This document shows, piece by piece, positions 50,800 to 59,240 of a DNA stretch of 64,000 nucleotides. The stretch comes from Planomonospora_B alba (lineage in GTDB: Bacteria > Actinomycetota > Actinomycetes > Streptosporangiales > Streptosporangiaceae): positions 124,001 through 188,000 of the forward strand of contig NZ_BAAAUT010000001.1 of the NCBI RefSeq assembly GCF_039534085.1, in the 5' to 3' direction. Position numbers and translations under genes: made by a program. The notes below the pieces were generated by a model. That model was given only the letters and a program-made list of their open reading frames with translations, did not search any database and had not been told where the DNA came from. Position 1 is the first letter of the stretch. Each line of letters opens with the position of its first letter.

Positions 50800-51198
50800 G
50801 TGGGAAAGCTGAACGACGACGCCAAGGAACTGCTCCGGCAGCCGGTGCACGGCTGGGTGACCACCCTGCGGCCCGACGGCTCCCCGCACAGCACGGTGGT
50901 CTGGGTGGACGTCGACGGCGACGAGGTCGTCTTCAACACCGCCGTCGGCCGGGCCAAGGAGCGCCACCTGCGCACCGACCCCCGGGTGTCGGTGAGCGTC
51001 CTGGACCCGAAGGACCCCTTCCACCTGGTGAGCGTCTCCGGCACCGCCCGGCTGGAACTCGACGGCGCCGACGCGGTCATCGACCACCTGGCGAAGAAGT
51101 ACCTGAACGTGGACGGCTACCCCTACCGCCAGCCGGGCGAGCAGCGCGTCACGGTCCGGGTCGCCCCCGAGCACGTGATCTACAGCCCGGGGAGCTGA
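50800..51198 (+). CDS. PPOX-class (F420/FMN-type) split-barrel protein
   Basis: 132 aa from GTG 50800 (GGAGG 5 nt upstream). Split beta-barrel signature GWVTTLRPDGSPHSTVVWVD, NTAVGRAKERHLRTDPRVSV and the end VRVAPEHVIYSPGS, close to F420-dependent deazaflavin-binding reductases of actinobacteria. Cofactor identity cannot be proved from sequence. It is divergently transcribed from topoisomerase IB and ends in a strong terminator. Confidence 0.88.
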   Translation: MGKLNDDAKELLRQPVHGWVTTLRPDGSPHSTVVWVDVDGDEVVFNTAVGRAKERHLRTDPRVSVSVLDPKDPFHLVSVSGTARLELDGADAVIDHLAKKYLNVDGYPYRQPGEQRVTVRVAPEHVIYSPGS

Positions 51199-51250
51199 CC
51201 CGTCCACAGCCCGGGAGCCGACCCGCCCGCCGGTCCGCCCGGGCCGGCCG

Positions 51251-51281
51251 GCCCCTTCCGCCCCGCCCGGGCGGAAGGGGC
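51251..51281 (+). terminator. 12-bp perfect hairpin terminator
   Basis: GCCCCTTCCGCC (51251-51262) and GGCGGAAGGGGC (51270-51281) around a 7-nt loop, 52 nt after the first PPOX gene. Confidence 0.75.
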
Positions 51282-51367
51282 GCCGCCCGCGCGTGCCGCC
51301 CTGCCGTGTCCGGCCTGCTGCGCCCGCCCTACCATGTCGCCCTGGACCACACGAGCGGAGGGGCCGG

Positions 51368-51778
51368 GTGTTGAGGGATCTCGGAGAGGGGTTCCACGCC
51401 TTCTGGCGGGAGCGCCACCTGTGCACGCTGACCACCCTGCGGGACGACGGCACCCCGCACGTCGTCCCGGTGGGGGTGACGCTGGACCCGGACCGGGGGA
51501 TCGCACGGGTGATCACCTCGGGCACCTCGCACAAGGTCCGCAACCTCCCGGAGGCGGCGGAGGCCGAGGCGGCCGGGACCGGGGGCGCGCCCGTGGCGGT
51601 CTGCCAGGTGGACGGGCGGCGCTGGTCCACCATCGAGGGGCGCGCCGTCGTCCGGCGGGACCCCGAGTCGGTCGCGGAGGCCGAGCGCCGCTACGCCGAG
51701 CGCTACAAGCCGCCCCGGGAGAACCCGCGCCGCGTCGTGGTCGAGATCCGCGTCACCCGGGTGATGGGCAACGTCTGA
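51368..51778 (+). CDS. Second PPOX-class (F420/FMN-type) split-barrel protein
   Basis: 136 aa from GTG 51368 (GGAGGGG upstream). HLCTLTTLRDDGTPHVVPVG, TSGTSHKVRNL and ENPRRVVVEIRVTRVMG match the same split-barrel family, but it is not a close copy of the neighbour at 50800. A Gly-rich loop GTGGAPVAVCQVDGRRW is inserted before the central strands. It has a terminator in front of it and so is probably transcribed on its own. Likely a flavin- or F420-binding reductase. Confidence 0.86.
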   Translation: MLRDLGEGFHAFWRERHLCTLTTLRDDGTPHVVPVGVTLDPDRGIARVITSGTSHKVRNLPEAAEAEAAGTGGAPVAVCQVDGRRWSTIEGRAVVRRDPESVAEAERRYAERYKPPRENPRRVVVEIRVTRVMGNV

Positions 51779-51902
51779 GACCGCCGGATGTCCCTGGGGG
51801 CGCCGGCGGACCCGGCCGGGCGGGAGGCCCTCGCGGCGGCCCGCGGGCGCCACCCCCGCGGGGGCGGGAACGGCGACGCCGCCGTGCGGGGCGCCGCCGG
51901 CC

Positions 51903-52832
51903 TCAGCACTCCGTGCGGCCCTGCCTCCAGTAGCCCATGAACGCCACGCAGGAGCGGTCGACCCCGGCCTCCTGCACGAGGTGGCGGCGGAGCGTCTTGA
52001 CCACGGCGGCCTCGCCGGCCAGCCAGGCGTAGAAGCCGCACTCCCCGCTCGGCGCCTCCGGGACCTCCCAGAGGATCTCCGCGTCCACGTCCACGTCCTC
52101 CAGCACGGCTCCGGGAGCGGACGCCGGAGCGGCCAGTTCGCGGGCGGCCTCGTGCACGGCCGGGACCAGCAGGTCGCCGTGGCGGGCGCCCTCGCGGGGC
52201 AGCCAGGTGACGCGCACGCCGGCCGGGACGTCCAGGGGCAGCGCGTCGGCGGCGTGCGGCACCTCCAGCAGGACCGTGGCCCGCACCTGACCGGAGAGGC
52301 TCTCGGCGATCACGCTGATCGCCGGGACCGCGGTCTCGTCACCGGCGAGCAGCAGCCGGGACGCCCCGGCCGGGGGCGCCCACTCCTTGCCGCCGACCGG
52401 GCCGCCGAAGGCCGCGTTGGGGCCGAGCAGCAGGAGCGGGTCGCCGGGGGCGGCGTGGGTGGCCCACCGGGAGGCGGGGCTGGTCTCGCCGTGCAGGACG
52501 AAGTCGACGTCCACCTCGCGGGCGGCCGGCCGTACGGCGCGCACGGTGTAGGTGCGGATCGGGTTGCGCAGCTCCTCGGGCAGCTCCCGCCAGCGCTGGT
52601 ACCAGGCGGCGTCGTCGCCGAGCGGGGTGAAGGTGCCGTCCGGCAGCGGGAGGAGGACCTTGAGGCGCTGGTCGTGGCCGCAGTCGGCGAAGTCGGACAG
52701 CTCGTCGCCGGTGAAGGTGATCCGCGTGAAGCTGGGGCTGAGCCGGTGCACGCGCGCCACCCGCACCTGGAAGAACCGGTAGGGGAGGACCTGCGCGGTG
52801 CGGTCCAGGGTCTGCGTGGTGGTCACGGTCAT
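51903..52832 (-). CDS. Siderophore-interacting FAD protein (ferric-siderophore reductase)
   Basis: 309 aa from ATG 52832 (GAAGG before it); two further ATGs at 52862 and 52868 lie closer to the iron box. N-terminal FAD-binding barrel FFQVRVARVHRLSPSFTRIT and RTYTVRAVRP (flavin-binding), then the NAD(P)H-like domain LLLAGDETAVPAISVIAESL and the conserved end AFMGYWRQGRTEC. It reduces ferric siderophores inside the cell to free iron. The strong DtxR/IdeR box just upstream implies iron repression. Confidence 0.94.
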   Translation of the reverse strand: MTVTTTQTLDRTAQVLPYRFFQVRVARVHRLSPSFTRITFTGDELSDFADCGHDQRLKVLLPLPDGTFTPLGDDAAWYQRWRELPEELRNPIRTYTVRAVRPAAREVDVDFVLHGETSPASRWATHAAPGDPLLLLGPNAAFGGPVGGKEWAPPAGASRLLLAGDETAVPAISVIAESLSGQVRATVLLEVPHAADALPLDVPAGVRVTWLPREGARHGDLLVPAVHEAARELAAPASAPGAVLEDVDVDAEILWEVPEAPSGECGFYAWLAGEAAVVKTLRRHLVQEAGVDRSCVAFMGYWRQGRTEC

Positions 52833-52869
52833 GCCGCCGCCTTCGCTCTCGGAGTGACTCATGACCAAC

Positions 52870-52888
52870 TTAGCTTTGCCTTACCTAA
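52870..52888 (-). promoter_or_regulatory. DtxR/IdeR-type iron box
   Basis: Read on the minus strand, TTAGGTAAGGCAAAGCTAA matches 16 of 19 bases of the consensus TTAGGTTAGGCTAACCTAA. It begins 2 bp upstream of the outermost ATG of the siderophore-interacting gene and overlaps the last codons of the CHAP gene. Confidence 0.85.
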
Positions 52889-53648
52889 TCATCAACTCCG
52901 GGTTCCGCCGTGTCCGTCCCCGGGCGCCCGGACGGCGCCGTCCGCCGCGCCGGCGGTGCCGTCCACCGGTCGCGGGCCGGGGCCGCCACCGGGCGGCGGC
53001 CACGGCCCAGCCGAGCGCGAGGACGGCCAGCACCGCCAGCGGGGCGGGCTCCAGCGGCGCGGAGGACCCGCCGGCGTCGTCGGACAGGGTCAGCGCCAGG
53101 GCGCCGGAGGCGGGTGAGGGGCGCACCTCGACCGGCCGGCCGGCCGGCGCCTCCTCGACCGGCACGGAGACCCGGGAGAGGTTCTCCGCGACCTTGCCCG
53201 GAAGCCCGTACCCGACGATCTTCTCGTCCCGGTCGCGCACCTTGCGCCTGAGCCAGACCCGGTCGACGTTGGCCTCGATCGTGTGGATCGTTCCACCTTC
53301 GACGCGCTCGACGATGCCGACGTGGTCGATCCCCTTGATGTCGTCCCCGCCCCTCCAGTCGAAGAAGACCAGGGCACCGGGCTCCGGCTCGGCGGACCAG
53401 GCGCCGTTGGTCTCGAACCAGCGGGCGTGGGAGGGCGTCCAGGCGAACCGGCCGACGTACTCCTCGACCCCGGCCCGCTCGGCGGCCCACGCGATGAACA
53501 TGTCGCACCAGGGCGCCGTGCGGTACTGGGGGTCCCGCACGACGGAGGCCGCGTACCAGTGGCCGAACTTGGTGTGCTGGCCGGGGCGCTCCCGGTAGCC
53601 GAGCTGCCCCACCGCGACGTCCAGCAGTTTCTCGCCTATCCGGTCCAC
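52881..53648 (-). CDS. CHAP-domain protein with C-terminal membrane anchor
   Basis: 255 aa from GTG 53648. The CHAP (NlpC/P60-like amidase) domain starts LLDVAVGQLGYRERPGQHTK and shows the catalytic Cys in TAPWCDMFIAWAAERAG and His in GIDHVGIVERVEGG. A C-terminal hydrophobic segment (APLAVLAVLALGWAVAAARW) followed by a basic tail would anchor it in the membrane; there is no N-terminal signal peptide, which is unusual for a cell-wall amidase. Its 3' end overlaps the iron box of the downstream gene. Confidence 0.78.
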   Translation of the reverse strand: MDRIGEKLLDVAVGQLGYRERPGQHTKFGHWYAASVVRDPQYRTAPWCDMFIAWAAERAGVEEYVGRFAWTPSHARWFETNGAWSAEPEPGALVFFDWRGGDDIKGIDHVGIVERVEGGTIHTIEANVDRVWLRRKVRDRDEKIVGYGLPGKVAENLSRVSVPVEEAPAGRPVEVRPSPASGALALTLSDDAGGSSAPLEPAPLAVLAVLALGWAVAAARWRPRPATGGRHRRRGGRRRPGARGRTRRNPELMIR

Positions 53649-53802
53649 GCCCGCCCGTCACCTTCGCCCGCCCCGGGGAGGGGCAACCGTTCGACAAGGC
53701 TGGACTCTATTCGGGTAAAGGGGGACAAGGAGGGTGATCGGCGGATCTATGCCGGTTTTGATGGATCACCCGCCCTGCGGGATTCCGTCGCCTACCATCA
53801 CC

Positions 53803-53835
53803 CCGCCGCCCGCCGCCCGCCGCCCGCCGCCCGCC
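53803..53835. repeat. CCGCCGC tandem repeat
   Basis: About 4.7 copies of a 7-bp unit at the 3' end of the alpha/beta hydrolase gene. Confidence 0.7.
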
Positions 53836-54693
53836 TCATGGCCGTCCGCCGCCCCTCCCGGCGGCCGCGTCCGGGTCCCGCCCGGTCCGCGCCACGTGCT
53901 CGGCGATGAGCCCAGCGAGCACGTCCGGATGGGTCAGCGGGAGCCAGTGCCGGGCCCGCACCCGGTGGACCCGGGCGTCCGGGACCCACGCCAGGGCCGC
54001 CTCGGCGACCGGCGGCGTCACGTAGGCGTCCTCGGTCGCCACCACGATCTGCACCGGCACCGGCGTGCGCCGCTCCAGCGGGCGGCGCAGCCGCGCGCGG
54101 ATGTTCGCCCGGTAGAGCTCCAGGCCCGCCACCGCGTCGCGCACGCCCGAGGGGCGGTGCCGCTCGGCCCGGTGGAGCAGCCGGCCCGCCAGCCCGGACC
54201 GCCAGGCCAGCTCCGGCAGCACCGGCAGCCGGAAGAACCCGATGTACCACGAGGCCAGCGTCTGCCGCGCCGCGCGCCGGCGGTCCGCGCCGCGCATCCA
54301 GTGGCCCACGTGGTCCAGGCAGGGCCCGGAGACCGAGGTGAAGGAGGCGAAGCGCCCGGGCAGCGTGCACACCGCCTCCCAGCCCTGGATGGACCCCCAG
54401 TCGTGCCCGGCCAGGTGCACCGGCCCGGCGGGCGCGACCGCGTCGAGCACGGCCCGCAGGTCGGCCGTCAGGCGCGTCAGCGCGTACGCCTCCCGCCCTC
54501 GCGGCCGCTCCGAGGCCCCCGCCCCCCGCACGTCGTAGGCCACCACGTGGTGGCGCCCGGCCAGCCGCTCCGCGACCGGGTCCCAGACCCGGTGGTCGTC
54601 CGGGTAGCCGTGCACCAGCACGACGGTCGGCCCCGCCGGGTCGCCCCGCTCGTGGACGGCCAGAGAGACCCCGTCACCCCTGATCCTGCGCAT
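53836..54693 (-). CDS. Alpha/beta hydrolase
   Basis: 285 aa from ATG 54693. Oxyanion motif VVLVHGYPDDHRVWD, nucleophile-elbow Asp in LAGHDWGSIQGWEA, and the late His in RARHWLPLTHPD. Asp as nucleophile and the GHDWG elbow suggest an epoxide-hydrolase or haloalkane-dehalogenase-like member rather than an esterase. The start was chosen over a longer reading to 54777, which would run into the P450 promoter. The last residues are low complexity and the downstream 7-bp repeat begins right at its end. Confidence 0.85.
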   Translation of the reverse strand: MRRIRGDGVSLAVHERGDPAGPTVVLVHGYPDDHRVWDPVAERLAGRHHVVAYDVRGAGASERPRGREAYALTRLTADLRAVLDAVAPAGPVHLAGHDWGSIQGWEAVCTLPGRFASFTSVSGPCLDHVGHWMRGADRRRAARQTLASWYIGFFRLPVLPELAWRSGLAGRLLHRAERHRPSGVRDAVAGLELYRANIRARLRRPLERRTPVPVQIVVATEDAYVTPPVAEAALAWVPDARVHRVRARHWLPLTHPDVLAGLIAEHVARTGRDPDAAAGRGGGRP

Positions 54694-54797
54694 CGCCGTA
54701 CCCCTCTCCGCTGCCGTCACCGCGTCCGCCGTGTGGCCGCGGAACTCCCGGGTACAGGATCCCGGACCTCGGACCACGGCGGACGACAGGGGGACAC

Positions 54798-56174
54798 ATG
54801 GGACGGATCGCGTACGCGTCGGTGACCGACACCCTGCGGCTGGCGGCGACGGTCCTGGTGCCGACCGTGGCCCAGGGCGTCATCCTGCGCCGGCCCCGGG
54901 TGACGGCCATGGCCGACGCCCTGGAGCTCGACCGCAGGGCCGTGCACCTGCTGCGGCGGATGCGGGCCAAGTACGGCGGCGGTCCGCTGGTGCTCAGGAC
55001 GCCGCTGCGCCGGCTGGTCCTGGTGCTCTCCCCGGAGGACGTGCGCCGGGTGCTGGCCGACACCCCCGAGCCGTTCGCCGCCGACAACCGGGAGAAGCGC
55101 AGCGCGCTCGGCCACTTCCAGCCGGACGGCGTGCTGATCTCCCACGGCGGGCTGCGTGAGGACCGCCGCCGGTTCAACGAGGCCGTGCTGGACACCCACC
55201 GGAGCCTGCACCGCCTGGCGGACGGCTTCGGGGCCGTGGTGCGTCAGGAGATGGAGGCGCTGCCGGAGGAGGGGACGCTGACCTGGGACAGGTTCGCCCC
55301 CGCCTGGTGGCGCGCCGTCCGGCGGATCGCGCTGGGCGACGCGGCCCGCGACGACGAGGAGCTCATCGCCCTGCTCAACCGGCTGCGCGCCGACGCCAAC
55401 TGGTCCTACCTGCGGCCCAGGCGGCGGGAGACCTACGAGCGCTTCGCGTCCCGGTTGCGCGCGCACCTCGACCGCGCCGAGCCCGGCAGCCTCGCGGGGC
55501 TGCTGCCGCAGGCCCCCGTCACCGCCAGGACCCGGCCCGAGAGCCAGGTGGCGCACTGGCTGTTCGCCTTCGACGCGGCCGGCATCGCGACCTTCCGCAC
55601 CCTGGCGCTGCTGGCGGCGCACCCCGAGCACACCGCCCGGGCCCGCGCCGAGACCGCCGCGACGCACCCGGAGGGCGCCGCCGTAGAACGGCCGTTCCTG
55701 CGCGCCTGCGTGCTGGAGTCGGTCCGCCTCTGGCCGACCACCCTGGCGATCCTGCGCGACGGCACCCGCACCACGCACTGGGAGGGCGGGGTGATCCCGC
55801 GGCAGACCCCCTTCCTGATCCACAGCTCGTTCGTCAACCGCGACGAGGAGGCCGACCCGGGCGCCAACCGGTTCACCCCGCACATCTGGCTGGACGGCAC
55901 CGCCGCCGAGCGCTGGTCGATCGTCCCCTTCAGCCGGGGCGCCGCCCGGTGCCCGGCGCAGAACCTGGTCCTGACCGTCGCCTCGGAGGTCCTGGCCGCG
56001 CTGCTGCGGGGACGGGACCTGCGCCTCGCCTTCCCGCGCACGTTCGAGCCCGGCCGGGACCTGCCGTACACGCTGGACCACTTCACCCTCCGCTTCGACG
56101 TCCACCGGCCCGCCGCGCAGGACGGGACCGGCGGGCGGGCCGCGCGCGCCGGGGCGGTCCCCTCCGGACCGTGA
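54798..56174 (+). CDS. Cytochrome P450
   Basis: 458 aa. I-helix FAFDAAGIATFRTLAL, ExxR in LESVRLWPTT, and the heme loop FSRGAARCPAQNLV with the axial Cys385. The last Gly of the FxxGxRxCxG signature is Ala here and the residue before Cys is Arg, so the loop is non-standard but still a P450. An N-terminal hydrophobic stretch (RLAATVLVPTVAQGVIL) may touch the membrane, unlike most soluble bacterial P450s. The redox partner is not nearby. It is divergently transcribed from the alpha/beta hydrolase. Confidence 0.87.
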   Translation: MGRIAYASVTDTLRLAATVLVPTVAQGVILRRPRVTAMADALELDRRAVHLLRRMRAKYGGGPLVLRTPLRRLVLVLSPEDVRRVLADTPEPFAADNREKRSALGHFQPDGVLISHGGLREDRRRFNEAVLDTHRSLHRLADGFGAVVRQEMEALPEEGTLTWDRFAPAWWRAVRRIALGDAARDDEELIALLNRLRADANWSYLRPRRRETYERFASRLRAHLDRAEPGSLAGLLPQAPVTARTRPESQVAHWLFAFDAAGIATFRTLALLAAHPEHTARARAETAATHPEGAAVERPFLRACVLESVRLWPTTLAILRDGTRTTHWEGGVIPRQTPFLIHSSFVNRDEEADPGANRFTPHIWLDGTAAERWSIVPFSRGAARCPAQNLVLTVASEVLAALLRGRDLRLAFPRTFEPGRDLPYTLDHFTLRFDVHRPAAQDGTGGRAARAGAVPSGP

Positions 56175-56265
56175 GCGGATGAGAGGATCCGGGCGGCGCC
56201 TCCGGCCGGGCCCGGGCCGCACCGGCCCCCGCGCGGGGAGCGGGCGCGGTCCGGGCCCGGTCCGC

Positions 56266-57804
56266 TCACCCGCCCGTCCGGCGCGCGGCCTCGGCGTCCG
56301 GCAGCTCCACCCGGTCGAGGGGCTCGGTGGCCGGGCCCTGCAGGACCGCGCCGTCCAGGCCGAACCGCGAGCCGTGGCAGGGGCACTCCCAGGTGCGCTC
56401 GGCGTCGTTGAAGCCGACGACGCACCCCAGGTGGGTGCAGATCGCCGAGACCGCGTGGACGCCGCCGTCCTCGTCGCGGTAGACGGCGCAGCGCCTGCCG
56501 TCCACCTTCAGCACCGCGCCCCGCCCCGGCTCCAGGTCCGCCAGCGCCTCGGCCGGGCCGGTGCCCAGCCGGTCCCCGACGAAGTGCGCCGCGACGGCCG
56601 CCTGGATCTTCAGCGCGGGCCCGGCCTCCCGGAGCGGATGCAGCCGCCGGGGGTCGTACAGCCGGGTCCACGACCGCTGCCGCCCGCGGATCAGGTCCGT
56701 CAGCAGCAGGCCCGACAGGGCGCCGTTGCTCATGCCCCAGCCGCCGAACCCGGTCGCCACGTAGGTGTTGCGGGCCCCGGGGTGGAACGGCCCGATGAAG
56801 GGCAGGCCGTCGGTGGTGTGGTTGTCCTGGGCCGCCCACCGGTAGGCGACCTCGCCCGCGCCGAACCGCTCGGCGGTCCACGCGGCCAGCCGCTCGAACC
56901 GCTCCTCCACCCCGCCGGCGCCCGGCTCGAACTGCTCGCCGGTGACGATCAGCAGCCGCCGGCCCCTGCCGTACGGCGCCGTCCGGACCGAGCGGCTGTT
57001 CTGCTCGGTCGTGATGAACGTGCCCCGAGGATCGCGGTCGGCCGGGATCACGGCTGCGACGACCAGCTCGCGCTCCGGCTTCATCCGGGCGAACAGCAGC
57101 CCCCGGTCGAACACCGGGTAGTGCGTCGCCACCACGACGTCGCGGGCGGTGACCGTCATCCCGTCCCCGGTCCGCAGGGTGCACGGGTCGCCCTCGTCGA
57201 GCGCCACGACCCGGGTGCCCTCGAAGATGCGCGCGCCCCGGGCGGTCATCGCCTCGGCGAGCCCGAGCAGGTAGCGGCGCGGATGGAACTGCGCCTGCCC
57301 CTCCACCCGGACCGCCCCGGCGATCGGGAAGGGCAGCGGCGAGGAGTCCGTGAACGACGCGGCCAGCCCCGCCTCCGCCGCGGCCTCGGCCTCGGCGCGG
57401 ATCTCCTCGACGGCGTCGGCGGACTCCGCATAGGTGAAGGAGGGGACGCGCTCCAGGTCGCAGTCGATGCCCAGCTCGGCGGCCGTGGCCGCCACGTGCT
57501 CGACCGCCTCCTGCTGGGAGGCGGCGTAGAGCCGGGCGGCCTCCGCCCCGGCGGACCTCGCCAGCCTCGAATAGATCATGGTGTGCTGGGCGGAGAGCTT
57601 GGCGGTGGTGTGCCCGGTCACGCCCGCCGCGATCCGCCCCGCTTCCAGGACCGCGACCGACAGGCCTTCCTTCACCAGCTCCCAGGCCGTGCAGAGTCCC
57701 GCCATGCCGCCGCCCACCACGGCGACGTCCACCTCGAGGTCACGGGTGAGCACCGGGTACGGCCGGCCCGCGGCCGATTCGATCCAGAAGGGTTCCGTAG
57801 TCAT
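56266..57804 (-). CDS. FAD-dependent oxidoreductase with C-terminal Rieske domain
   Basis: 512 aa. N-terminal DAO-type FAD fold VAVVGGGMAGLCTAWELVKE, C-terminal FAD contact NTYVATGFGGWGMSNG, then a Rieske [2Fe-2S] domain (about residues 415-495) with ligands in CTHLGCVVGF and CPCHGSRFGLDG. The two-domain arrangement is found in a group of oxidoreductases next to P450 or catalase-type stress genes; the substrate is unknown. It could pass electrons to one of the flanking P450s, but no evidence beyond position supports that. Confidence 0.9.
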   Translation of the reverse strand: MTTEPFWIESAAGRPYPVLTRDLEVDVAVVGGGMAGLCTAWELVKEGLSVAVLEAGRIAAGVTGHTTAKLSAQHTMIYSRLARSAGAEAARLYAASQQEAVEHVAATAAELGIDCDLERVPSFTYAESADAVEEIRAEAEAAAEAGLAASFTDSSPLPFPIAGAVRVEGQAQFHPRRYLLGLAEAMTARGARIFEGTRVVALDEGDPCTLRTGDGMTVTARDVVVATHYPVFDRGLLFARMKPERELVVAAVIPADRDPRGTFITTEQNSRSVRTAPYGRGRRLLIVTGEQFEPGAGGVEERFERLAAWTAERFGAGEVAYRWAAQDNHTTDGLPFIGPFHPGARNTYVATGFGGWGMSNGALSGLLLTDLIRGRQRSWTRLYDPRRLHPLREAGPALKIQAAVAAHFVGDRLGTGPAEALADLEPGRGAVLKVDGRRCAVYRDEDGGVHAVSAICTHLGCVVGFNDAERTWECPCHGSRFGLDGAVLQGPATEPLDRVELPDAEAARRTGG

Positions 57805-57949
57805 GGCCGGGCCCCTGCCCGCAGGGCGGCCCCTCTCACGTCCCGGGCCGGGCCGGACCGCCCGGCCGGGTGTGGTGCCTTCCCGACCTGGGGACGGTTA
57901 CCCGCAGGGCGGTCCCCGCCCGGTGCCGGCCTCGGGGGGAGAAGAGGGC

Positions 57950-59212
57950 ATGAGCGTTCGGACAGGCCCGGACACGGTCGATCTGGCGGATCCCGCGCTG
58001 CTGCGCGACCCGCACGGGGCGTTCGCCCGGATGCGGGAGCGGGCGCCGCTGGTGCGCGCCGTCCTGCCCGACGCGGGCACCCCGGTCTGGCTCGCCACCC
58101 GCTACGACGACGTCAGGACGGTGCTGGGCGACACCCGGTTCGTCAACGACCCGGCGCACGTGCCGGGGACGGACGTGAGCGGAATCCGCGAGAGGCTGAT
58201 CCGGGCACGCGGCATCCCCCCGGAGTACGCGCGGTACCTGCTGGACGGCATCCTCGACGCCGACGGCGACGACCACCTCCGGCTGCGCAGGCTCGTCTCC
58301 CGCGCCTTCACCGCGCGCCGGGTGGCCGAGCTGCGGCCCCGGGTCGAGGAGATCACCGAGGGCCTCCTCGACCGGCTCGCCGCGGCGGCCGAGGACGGCG
58401 TCGCCGACCTGATGGAGCACCTCGCCTACCCGCTGCCGATCACCGTCATCTGCGAGCTGGTCGGCGTCCCCGAGCCCGACCGCCCGCGCTGGCGGGAGTG
58501 GGGCCGCACGCTGTTCTCGATGCGGCCGGTCGAGATGGGCGCGGTGGTGCGCGACATGGTCGAACACATCCAGGAGCTGATCGCCCGGCGCCGGGCCGCG
58601 CCCGCCGACGACCTGCTCACCGCGCTGATCCGGGTGCACGACTCCGAGGACGGCAGGCTGAGCGACACCGAGCTGGTCACGATGGTCCTGACCCTGGTCG
58701 TCGCCGGGCACGAGACCACCGCCCACCTGATCGGCAACGGGACCGCGGCCCTGCTGGCCCACCCCGACCAGCTGGCCCTGCTCCGGCGCGAGCCGGAGCT
58801 GATGCCCCGCGCCGTCGGTGAGCTGATGCGCTGGTGCGGGCCCGTGCTCATGGCCCGGATGCGCTACGCCGCCGAGGACGTCGAGCTCGCCGGCGTGCCG
58901 GTCCGCCGGGGCGAGGCGGTGATGGCCGTGCTGGCGGCGGCCGACCGCGACCCGCGCGAGTTCGGCGAGCCCGACCGCCTCGACATCACCCGCGAGACGG
59001 ACGGGCGGCGGGAGCGCCACGTCGGCTTCGGCCACGGCCTGCACTACTGCCTGGGCGCCGCGCTGGCCCGGCAGGAGGGCGAGGTGGCGCTGGCGGCGCT
59101 GCTGCGCCGGTTCCCCGGCCTCGCCCTGGCCGTCGCGCCCGAGGAGCTCGAGCGCGAACGGCAGCAGCTGCCGGGCATGTGGCGGCTGGCCCGGCTGCCC
59201 CTGCGGCTGTGA
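57950..59212 (+). CDS. Cytochrome P450 (soluble bacterial type)
   Basis: 420 aa. I-helix LVVAGHETTAHLIGNG with the Thr pair, ExxR-equivalent GELMRWCGPVLMARMRYAAE, and the heme loop FGHGLHYCLGAALARQE with axial Cys367. This is a standard macrolide/secondary-metabolite-type (CYP105/107-like) P450. The ATG at 57950 has a GAAGAGGG site. No biosynthetic cluster surrounds it, so the substrate is open. It is separated from the FAD-Rieske gene by 145 bp and faces away from it. Confidence 0.93.
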   Translation: MSVRTGPDTVDLADPALLRDPHGAFARMRERAPLVRAVLPDAGTPVWLATRYDDVRTVLGDTRFVNDPAHVPGTDVSGIRERLIRARGIPPEYARYLLDGILDADGDDHLRLRRLVSRAFTARRVAELRPRVEEITEGLLDRLAAAAEDGVADLMEHLAYPLPITVICELVGVPEPDRPRWREWGRTLFSMRPVEMGAVVRDMVEHIQELIARRRAAPADDLLTALIRVHDSEDGRLSDTELVTMVLTLVVAGHETTAHLIGNGTAALLAHPDQLALLRREPELMPRAVGELMRWCGPVLMARMRYAAEDVELAGVPVRRGEAVMAVLAAADRDPREFGEPDRLDITRETDGRRERHVGFGHGLHYCLGAALARQEGEVALAALLRRFPGLALAVAPEELERERQQLPGMWRLARLPLRL

Positions 59213-59240
59213 GCCCGCGGCGGCGGCCGGGCCGGGGCCG

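Noticed and set aside
53733..53835. Small plus-strand peptide gene starting GTG 53733 with AAGGAGGG site
   Set aside because: The reading continues into a Pro/Arg-rich antisense of the hydrolase gene with no stop at a sensible place and no family resemblance.
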